Assembly (NCBI GenBank): GCA_944326175.1
Contig: CALVCY010000049.1
Location: 1 to 6,242 of the forward strand
DNA: 6,242 bases
From: an uncultured Erysipelotrichaceae bacterium
GTDB taxonomy: Bacteria; Bacillota_I; Bacilli_A; Erysipelotrichales; Erysipelotrichaceae
Reading direction: 5' to 3'
Part shown: in pieces, positions 1 to 6,242 of the stretch
How positions within the stretch are numbered: position 1 is the stretch's first letter
Layout: every line of letters begins with the position of its first letter
Program-made: the position numbers and the translations under genes
The notes under the pieces: generated by a model
Databases searched by the model: none
What the model was told of the DNA's origin: nothing
What the model saw: the letters and a program-made list of their open reading frames with translations, nothing else

Positions 1-1155
<1,155 letters not shown>

Positions 1156-1183
1156 AATACCGTTTGAAAAGAAAGGAAATCCA

Positions 1184-1468
1184 ATGGAACAGATCGATTT
1201 CAAAGCCCTGGCTCATCAATTGATGTTTGATTTAAGCGATGATGAAGTCAAGGATATCGAAAATGAATTCAATACTTTACTGAAACAAATGGATCTGATG
1301 AACGCCATCGATACCGATGGCGTCGATCCGCAGGTTTATTGTTTCGAAGATGAAACCACCTTCATCCGTGATGATGAAGTGTCCAACGTATTTACCCAAA
1401 AACAAGCATTGGCCAACGCACCAAAGGTGCGAGATGGTCATTTTGTGGTTCCGAAGGTGGTGAAATAA
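1184..1468 (+). CDS. gatC: Aspartyl/glutamyl-tRNA amidotransferase subunit C
   Basis: GatC is the small subunit of the cytoplasmic GatCAB complex. It wraps around the GatA-GatB interface and stabilises the enzyme that converts Glu-tRNA(Gln) to Gln-tRNA(Gln), and Asp-tRNA(Asn) to Asn-tRNA(Asn). At 94 residues it has the usual family length. The N-terminal half (about 5-40) is helical, as in GatC, but the common HxAxLARL stretch has diverged to ALAHQLMFDL. The C-terminal half carries the recognisable RDDEV (67-71), NAP (79-81) and DGHFVVPKVV (84-93) blocks. The ATG is preceded by AAAGGAAA at 1172-1179, a well-placed ribosome binding site. The TAA stop overlaps the gatA start by one base (TAATG). 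The family call rests on these C-terminal motifs and on the adjacent gatA and gatB. Confidence 0.95.
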   Translation: MEQIDFKALAHQLMFDLSDDEVKDIENEFNTLLKQMDLMNAIDTDGVDPQVYCFEDETTFIRDDEVSNVFTQKQALANAPKVRDGHFVVPKVVK

Positions 1469-2880
1469 TGTTTGAACAATATAAAAATGGTGATCCCAAA
1501 ACCAATTATGATAAGGCAAACCAAGCATGTCATGATTCTCAGGATAAATACAATGATGTGGTCACGTTCGTGGATTATGATCATCCATTGATCCAGGAAG
1601 CATTGCATCATCAAGAGGGTCCATTGGCTGCGATCCCTATTGCTTTAAAAGACAATGTCAATACCAAGGATCTGAAAACTACCGCATGTTGCCATATCCT
1701 GGATAACTATATTCCTCAATATAATGCTGCCATTGTGGAGAAACTGGTCAATGCTGGTGCATTGATCATGGTCAAATCCAGTATGGATGAACTGGCGATG
1801 GGTGGGACCAATCTGACCGCCAGTACCGGGCCAGTTGCGAATCCTTATGATCCTACCCGAATATCCGGTGGTTCTTCTGGTGGTTCGGCAGCATTGGTGG
1901 CCAGTGGTGCGGTCGCGATGGCGATTGGTACCGATACCGGTGATAGTATCCGAAAACCCGCAGCGTATTGCGGCGTGGTCGGTTTTAAACCGACCTATGG
2001 CCGCATTAGCCGCTACGGGATCATCCCATATTCTTCTTCTTTGGATCATGTGGGGGTGTTTACCACCAGTGTGAAAGATGCTGCAGTCAGTTTAGAAGTG
2101 TTGGCTGGTCGGGATGATCGAGATATGACCAGTATCAATGAAAAACCAGGGGCATACGCTGATTTGTTAAACAGTGATCTGCATGGTAAAACCATCGGTA
2201 TCATTGGTAATGTCATCGATAGTATCGATAATGAAAATATCCTGAACCAATTCAATACATTGGTGGATAAATTAAAAGCCAATGGTGCGACCATCCAAAC
2301 CGTTTACTACGATGAAGCCCTGTTGAAAACCATCTTACCGGCATATTATCTCATTGCCAATTGTGAGGCCAGTGCTAACCATTCCAACCTCGATGGTTTA
2401 CGTTTTGGCGTACGTATGGATGGGGATGATCCGACCAGTGTGATGATCAACTCCCGTACCAAAGGTTTGGGACCATTGATCCGTAAACGCTTTGTCATTG
2501 GCTCTTATGGTCTATTTGAAGCCAATCAAGAAAAATTATTCAAAAAAGCCCAACGCATCCGTCGCCTTTTGGTCAATGCCACGATGGATCTGTTCAACCA
2601 AGTCGATGGGTTATTGGCACCCGCTGCTCCAACCATTGCACCCAAAATGGATAACGAGTCCGCGGATCAATTGTCCGATCAATATCTGATCGCCGATAAC
2701 TGGCTGATCCTTGGCAATTTCACCGGTGCGCCTAGCATCACCGTTCCCCTTGGTTATGAACAAGGCTGTCCCATTGCCACGAACATCATGACCAAACCAT
2801 TTACCGATCAATTGTGTCTGGATCTGGCCAGTGCCATTGAACAGGCCAGTGGATTTGAAGTGATGAAAGGAGATCGTTAA
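1468..2880 (+). CDS. gatA: Aspartyl/glutamyl-tRNA amidotransferase subunit A (glutaminase)
   Basis: GatA is the amidase-signature subunit that hydrolyses glutamine and feeds ammonia through a channel to GatB. The Ser-cisSer-Lys triad is complete: Lys61 (ALKDN), Ser136 (GGSSGGSA) and Ser160 (DTGDSIR). The spacing of 75 and 24 residues equals that of Lys79, Ser154 and Ser178 in the S. aureus enzyme. Residues 134-165 satisfy the amidase signature. Also typical are CGVVGFKPTYGRISRYG (168-184), SSLDHVG, NCEASANHSNLDGLRFG and the C-terminal GAPSITVPLG block. Two points are unusual: Asp159 and Lys163 replace the common Gly and Gln around the catalytic serine, and the N-terminus is about 18 residues shorter than S. 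aureus GatA, with little of the first helix. The start at 1468 has AAGGTGG at 1454-1460 and overlaps the gatC stop. The protein is 470 residues, against about 485 usually. Confidence 0.97.
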   Translation: MFEQYKNGDPKTNYDKANQACHDSQDKYNDVVTFVDYDHPLIQEALHHQEGPLAAIPIALKDNVNTKDLKTTACCHILDNYIPQYNAAIVEKLVNAGALIMVKSSMDELAMGGTNLTASTGPVANPYDPTRISGGSSGGSAALVASGAVAMAIGTDTGDSIRKPAAYCGVVGFKPTYGRISRYGIIPYSSSLDHVGVFTTSVKDAAVSLEVLAGRDDRDMTSINEKPGAYADLLNSDLHGKTIGIIGNVIDSIDNENILNQFNTLVDKLKANGATIQTVYYDEALLKTILPAYYLIANCEASANHSNLDGLRFGVRMDGDDPTSVMINSRTKGLGPLIRKRFVIGSYGLFEANQEKLFKKAQRIRRLLVNATMDLFNQVDGLLAPAAPTIAPKMDNESADQLSDQYLIADNWLILGNFTGAPSITVPLGYEQGCPIATNIMTKPFTDQLCLDLASAIEQASGFEVMKGDR

Positions 2881-4313
2881 TGGAATACGATGTCGTGATC
2901 GGTCTAGAGATCCATTGCGAACTCAAGACCCAAAGCAAGATGTTTTCTGCAGCCCCGGTCAACTTCGGTGCACCTGCCAACAGTTGCGTCAATGAAGTGG
3001 ATCTGGGTCATCCCGGCTATATGCCTTGTGTCAATCGGGAAGCGATCCGTATGGCCATCATGGCTTGTTCGGCATTACATTTGACCATCGATCCATTGGT
3101 CAAATTCGATCGCAAGAACTATTACTATGCTGATTTACCGAAAGGTTTCCAGATCACCCAACAGTTTCATCCAATCGGACGCAATGGGTATATTCAGATC
3201 AAAAAAAGCGATGGTTCGACCAAAAAGGTGAGGATCAACCGCATCCATATGGAAGAAGATACCGCCAAGCAATTCCATTTATCTGATGCGACGCTGATCG
3301 ACTTCAACCGGGCCGGTACCCCGTTGATCGAAATCGTATCGGAACCCGATATGGAAAACGGCGCCGAAGCGGCCAGTTATGTCGAAAATTTACGTCAGAC
3401 CCTTTTATATTTAGGAGTATCCGACGTCAAGATGGAAGAAGGATCGTTGCGTTGTGATGTCAATGTTTCCTTAAAACCGAAGGGATCCAATGTCTTTGGT
3501 GTCAAAAATGAAATCAAAAACCTCAATTCCATCTCCAATGTGGAAAAGGCCATCGACTATGAGATCGCCCGCCAAAAGGAAATTTTGGATAATGGTGGAG
3601 TGATCGAACAAGCCACACGGCGTTTTGATGAAGCCACTAAAACCACCGTGCTGATGCGTAAAAAAGAAGGCAACGTGGATTACAAGTTCTTCCCAGAACC
3701 CAATATCTTCCCGATCCGATTGGATCAAAAGTGGATCGATGAAATCGTGAATAACTTACCGGAATTGCCGGATGCGAAAAAGGCACGATTTGTCGAACAA
3801 TATGGTCTAAGTGATTACGATGCGGATGTGTTGGTCGCTAATATGGGCTTATGTGCATGTTTTGAAACATTAGCCAATGGTTGTACCAATAAAAAAATGG
3901 CGGCCAACTGGATGATTTCTGATGTATTGGCTTATGCCAATAAAAACGATATCGATCTGACAAGTCTCAAGGATAAGATGGATGGTTTGGCCAAATTGAT
4001 CAATATGGTCGATACCAAGGAAATCTCCAACAAACAAGCCAAACAATTGTTTGAAGATGTCTTAAATGGCCAAGACGCCGAAAAGCTGGCCAAAGCCAAG
4101 GGAATGAAGCAGATGAGTGATCCAAGTGCGATCCAAGGATGGATCGATGCCGTATTGGATGCCAATCCGCAATCCATTTCCGACTATGCCGGTGGAAAAG
4201 ATCGTGCGTTAGGTTATTTGGTTGGCCAGGTGATGAAATTATCCAAAGGTCAAGCCAATCCAGGTCTGGCCAATCAGATGATGGTGGAATCACTGAAACG
4301 GCGCATTGGTTAA
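2880..4313 (+). CDS. gatB: Aspartyl/glutamyl-tRNA amidotransferase subunit B
   Basis: GatB binds the misacylated tRNA, activates the glutamyl or aspartyl side chain with ATP and accepts ammonia from GatA. At 477 residues it is full length for the family. The cradle (kinase-like) domain begins with VIGLEIHCELKT, and His12, Glu125 and Glu151 occupy the places I recall as magnesium ligands in S. aureus GatB. Other hallmarks are FDRKNYYYADLPKGFQI (76-92), the GatB signature DFNRAGTPLIEI (141-152), KMEEGSLRCDVNVS (184-197), ETRRFDE-like ATRRFDE (245-251) and FFPEPNI (270-276). A helical domain and the YqeY-like tail (about 330-477) follow, ending with the conserved KLSKGQANPGLAN. The start has a strong AAAGGAGA site at 2866-2873, and its ATG overlaps the gatA TAA by one base. 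No key residue is missing. Confidence 0.98.
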   Translation: MEYDVVIGLEIHCELKTQSKMFSAAPVNFGAPANSCVNEVDLGHPGYMPCVNREAIRMAIMACSALHLTIDPLVKFDRKNYYYADLPKGFQITQQFHPIGRNGYIQIKKSDGSTKKVRINRIHMEEDTAKQFHLSDATLIDFNRAGTPLIEIVSEPDMENGAEAASYVENLRQTLLYLGVSDVKMEEGSLRCDVNVSLKPKGSNVFGVKNEIKNLNSISNVEKAIDYEIARQKEILDNGGVIEQATRRFDEATKTTVLMRKKEGNVDYKFFPEPNIFPIRLDQKWIDEIVNNLPELPDAKKARFVEQYGLSDYDADVLVANMGLCACFETLANGCTNKKMAANWMISDVLAYANKNDIDLTSLKDKMDGLAKLINMVDTKEISNKQAKQLFEDVLNGQDAEKLAKAKGMKQMSDPSAIQGWIDAVLDANPQSISDYAGGKDRALGYLVGQVMKLSKGQANPGLANQMMVESLKRRIG

Positions 4314-4322
4314 ATCCACGAT

Positions 4323-4345
4323 TGTGTGGTACAGTAATGCACACA
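4323..4345 (+). promoter_or_regulatory. small possible hairpin abutting the ribosome binding site of the next gene
   Basis: TGTGTG at 4323-4328 and CACACA at 4340-4345 can pair perfectly around an 11-nt loop. The last base of the 3' arm is the A of the following AGGAAA (4345-4350), the probable ribosome binding site of the membrane protein gene. If the hairpin forms it could tune translation of that gene relative to gatB. The stem is only six base pairs, so chance is a fair explanation. Confidence 0.25.
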
Positions 4346-4359
4346 GGAAATAAAAAGAT

Positions 4360-5076
4360 ATGACCCAAAGAAGACAAGTGACTCGGACCCCGGCCAAGAA
4401 AGTGGTCCGTAATGGTAAAAAACGAAAGATCGATCGTGCAAGCTTGATCATCATCATCGGTGTGATCATTTTTGCGATTCCTTGCATCATCGTTGGTTAT
4501 GAATTGATCCATGCCCAATTGGGTACCCATTCTCCGGTGATCGGATCACGTTTTGATAATGACTTGGATCCACAAATCACCAATGATCAGATCAAATCCG
4601 TCGAATCGGCCGTTTCTGCGCTTAGTGGTGTGGAAGATGCTACAGTGGAATTAAAAACGGCAACGATGCGTGTATATCTGGATGTCAATGATTCAACCAG
4701 CGCCGAAGGAGCAACTTCATTGGCGGAACAAGCCTATAATGCGGTTGCATCAGTGTTGGACATGAATACCTATTTTTCCCAAAACAATGGGATGAAGATG
4801 TATGATCTAGAGATCCATGTCTATAACGATTTGGATCTTGCGGATAGTGATAATTATGTCTATGTGATCCTCAATAAGAGTTCATCCATGGAAGAACCAC
4901 GGGTGCAAACAGTCTCTGAACCATTGGATCCTGAACTGGCACAATCACTAGCCGATGGTACTTATAACCAGGAACCGAGTGAAAATACCGTCAATGAAGA
5001 TGGGACGGTCACTGTAGGCGGCGGTGAAGAAGTGGTCGAACCAGTGGAAGAAGGAACCGAAGAAGAAACCGAATAA
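4360..5076 (+). CDS. Uncharacterised single-pass membrane protein with acidic C-terminal tail
   Basis: I do not recognise the family. The 238 residues divide into a very basic N-terminal tail (1-27, eleven Arg/Lys and one Asp), one hydrophobic segment (about 28-48, Ile-rich), a mixed domain (about 55-178) and an acidic tail (205-238, thirteen Asp/Glu and no basic residue). The positive-inside rule predicts a cytoplasmic N-terminus and an extracytoplasmic main domain. That domain reads as helix (75-90), two strands (92-110), helix (116-134), strand (147-156), strand (165-173), which loosely resembles small alpha/beta ferredoxin-like folds such as YhcN or BON domains; this is an inference from pattern only. 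Cys42 is inside the membrane segment and preceded by Pro, so no lipobox is seen. The start has AGGAAA at 4345-4350, a slightly long spacing. The gene follows gatB by 46 bp with no terminator between, so it is probably co-transcribed with gatCAB, and it ends at a strong terminator. It is not the diacylglycerol kinase often found here in Bacilli. Confidence 0.88.
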   Translation: MTQRRQVTRTPAKKVVRNGKKRKIDRASLIIIIGVIIFAIPCIIVGYELIHAQLGTHSPVIGSRFDNDLDPQITNDQIKSVESAVSALSGVEDATVELKTATMRVYLDVNDSTSAEGATSLAEQAYNAVASVLDMNTYFSQNNGMKMYDLEIHVYNDLDLADSDNYVYVILNKSSSMEEPRVQTVSEPLDPELAQSLADGTYNQEPSENTVNEDGTVTVGGGEEVVEPVEEGTEEETE

Positions 5077-5086
5077 TCGGATAGTG

Positions 5087-5116
5087 AAAATTCCCGGATT
5101 GAATCCGGGAATTTTT
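5087..5116 (+). terminator. Intrinsic terminator after the membrane protein gene
   Basis: A 14-bp perfect inverted repeat (5087-5100 and 5102-5115) has a GC-rich core, TTCCCGGA and TCCGGGAA, and ends in a five-base T run at 5112-5116. The single-base centre means the outermost loop pairs must open to give a loop of about 3-5 nt. It begins 10 nt after the stop codon at 5074-5076. The run of A at 5087-5090 could also let it act weakly on the minus strand, but no minus-strand gene is visible. It probably ends the gatCAB and membrane protein transcript. Confidence 0.9.
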
Positions 5117-5130
5117 AGTATCCTTATGGT

Positions 5131-6242
5131 ATGACCATCAAGAAAAATGAATTCTATACTGTCACGTGCATCGATTATAACGAATTGGGCTATGGTGTGA
5201 CCAAAGTCGATGGATTTGTATTGTTCGTTTCGGGTTTGATCAAAGATGAAGTGGCGAAGATCAAAGTCCTTAAAGTATTGAAAAACTATGGTTTTGGTAA
5301 GATCGAAACATTGGTGAAACCATCGCCCTACCGTGTTGACCCACCATGTGGTGTTTATCACAAGTGTGGTGGATGCCAATTGATGCATATGGATTATCCA
5401 CATCAATTGGCATTCAAGAAACATCATGTGTACCAATGTTTCCAAAACATTGCACATATGGATGTACCAGTAAATGATGTGGTAGAAAATCCAAGTCCGT
5501 TTCATTATCGCAATAAAGTCCAGTTGCCACTTCTCTATCAAAACGATCATTGGACGTATGGTTTTTACCGCCCCCATTCCCATGATCTGATCAACTTTGA
5601 TTCGTGTATGATCCAGCATGGTTTTGCCAATGCGTTTTTACCTAAACTGATGACTGCGCTGAATCAAACCCAGATTAAGGATGGATTCAAACATGTCGTA
5701 TTGAAGATGTTTGAACAGGACATCATGCTGGTATTAGTCGTTAAAAAGGATTTGGATGATGCATTGATCCAACCGATTACTGATCTGGTCAAAACCAATG
5801 GGATCACCAGCTTTTATCTGAATATCCATCCAGATGATACCAATGTGGTTTTATCATTGGATAACCGATTGGTCTATGGTAAACCCAGTATCCAGGCAAG
5901 TTGTCTTGGCTTATCCTATGACATCAGTGTGAATTCGTTTTATCAGGTCAATACCAAACAAATGGAGCGCTTATATTCGATTGCCTATGGTTATGCCAGT
6001 GTCAATAGAGATGAAACCATATTGGATCTATATTGCGGTACCGGTACCATTGGATTGGGAATTGCTGAGAAAGTCAAATCATTGATCGGTGTGGATGTGG
6101 TACCCTCTAGTATTGAAAATGCAAAAAGCAATGCATTGCACAATGGTATCACCAATGCATCCTTTTATTGCATGGACGCTGGTGAAGCAGCTACTTATTT
6201 TGTTAAAAAAGGAATATATTTTGATTGCATATTCGTGGATCC
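5131..6242 (+). CDS. rlmD: 23S rRNA (uracil-C5)-methyltransferase, RlmD/RumA/RlmCD type, N-terminal part (3' end outside window)
   Basis: This family transfers a methyl group from S-adenosylmethionine to C5 of specific uridines in 23S rRNA: U1939 for E. coli RlmD, and both U747 and U1939 for B. subtilis RlmCD. About 370 codons are present; the usual length near 455 suggests roughly 85 are missing. Order: an N-terminal TRAM domain (about 6-60), iron-sulfur cysteines Cys73, Cys79, Cys82 and Cys159 in the C-x5-C-x2-C plus distal Cys arrangement, NSFYQVN (268-274), and the S-adenosylmethionine-binding motif DLYCGTGTIGLG (299-310). The sequence stops at IFVD, just where the DPPRKG motif begins, so the catalytic cysteine is not seen. 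ATG 5131 is the only start that preserves TRAM: an in-frame TAG lies at 5116-5118. No Shine-Dalgarno sequence is visible. Which uridines are modified cannot be decided from this part. Confidence 0.95.
   Translation, partial: MTIKKNEFYTVTCIDYNELGYGVTKVDGFVLFVSGLIKDEVAKIKVLKVLKNYGFGKIETLVKPSPYRVDPPCGVYHKCGGCQLMHMDYPHQLAFKKHHVYQCFQNIAHMDVPVNDVVENPSPFHYRNKVQLPLLYQNDHWTYGFYRPHSHDLINFDSCMIQHGFANAFLPKLMTALNQTQIKDGFKHVVLKMFEQDIMLVLVVKKDLDDALIQPITDLVKTNGITSFYLNIHPDDTNVVLSLDNRLVYGKPSIQASCLGLSYDISVNSFYQVNTKQMERLYSIAYGYASVNRDETILDLYCGTGTIGLGIAEKVKSLIGVDVVPSSIENAKSNALHNGITNASFYCMDAGEAATYFVKKGIYFDCIFVD

Noticed and set aside
1645..2049. Open minus-strand frame of 134 codons inside gatA
   Set aside because: It is antisense to the GatA catalytic core, whose conservation explains the open frame. 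The composition looks non-coding.
4444..4460. Short ATC repeat in the membrane protein gene as a phase-variable tract
   Set aside because: Only about four units are present and they encode isoleucines of the membrane segment. Gain or loss of a triplet would not shift the frame.
4483..4485. Cys42 of the membrane protein as a lipobox cysteine
   Set aside because: It lies within the hydrophobic segment and is preceded by Ile-Pro. A lipobox needs a small residue directly before the cysteine.
4000..4530. Open minus-strand frame of 176 codons over the gatB 3' end and the start of the membrane protein gene
   Set aside because: It is antisense to conserved GatB sequence, and its product is rich in His, Trp and Ser without a domain pattern.
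2903..4818. The same 13-base word, TCTAGAGATCCAT, at 2903-2915 and 4806-4818 as a direct repeat
   Set aside because: Both copies encode Leu-Glu-Ile-His in frame with the same codons, and the flanking bases differ. Chance and codon preference explain it.
4948..5619. Open minus-strand frame of 223 codons across the membrane protein end, the terminator and rlmD
   Set aside because: It runs opposite to two well-supported coding regions and through the terminator. Its translation is rich in His, Trp, Met and Ile with no recognisable motif, so it is a shadow frame.
6237..6242. GGATCC at the right edge as a cloning boundary
   Set aside because: The same site occurs internally at least three times (near 3483, 4565 and 4925) and the left edge does not match, so it tells nothing about the origin of the fragment.

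Overview
The window holds six same-strand protein genes in a compact housekeeping cluster: the 3' part of ligA (NAD-dependent DNA ligase), gatC, gatA and gatB (the complete aspartyl/glutamyl-tRNA amidotransferase), one unrecognised single-pass membrane protein, and the 5' part of an rlmD/rumA-type 23S rRNA uracil-C5-methyltransferase. ligA is cut by the left edge and rlmD by the right edge. No RNA gene, mobile element, CRISPR array or gap above 300 bases is present. The three intergenic gaps are 52, 46 and 54 bp.

The protein families, the gene order and the purine-rich ribosome binding sites point to a low- to mid-GC Firmicute. From memory, many Bacilli have pcrA-ligA near gatCAB, followed by a diacylglycerol kinase gene and an rlmCD/rumA gene. 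Here camS is absent between ligA and gatC, and the unknown membrane protein sits where the kinase would be expected. The GatA catalytic loop reads DTGDSIRKPA instead of the common DTGGSIRQPA, which I associate from memory, without certainty, with Erysipelotrichia and Mollicutes. Tryptophan is encoded by TGG, there is no in-frame TGA, and the five visible stops are four TAA and one TAG, so the standard bacterial code fits. An Erysipelotrichia-like gut Firmicute is a reasonable but unproven guess.

Layout: positions 1-1131 encode the OB fold, zinc finger, helix-hairpin-helix and BRCT parts of LigA. A 13-bp palindrome and a weak candidate -10 element lie in the gap before gatC. gatC, gatA and gatB (1184-4313) are joined by two TAATG stop/start overlaps, as expected for a translationally coupled operon making a 1:1:1 complex. 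The membrane protein gene (4360-5076) follows and ends in a strong intrinsic terminator (5087-5116). The rlmD start codon is only 14 nt beyond that terminator and has no visible Shine-Dalgarno sequence.

Functionally, GatCAB amidates misacylated Glu-tRNA(Gln) and/or Asp-tRNA(Asn), LigA seals nicks in DNA, and the RlmD-type enzyme modifies 23S rRNA. The region is mostly ordinary. The points most worth a second look are the unknown membrane protein, the GatA loop and short N-terminus, the rlmD initiation region, and a marked excess of GATC.
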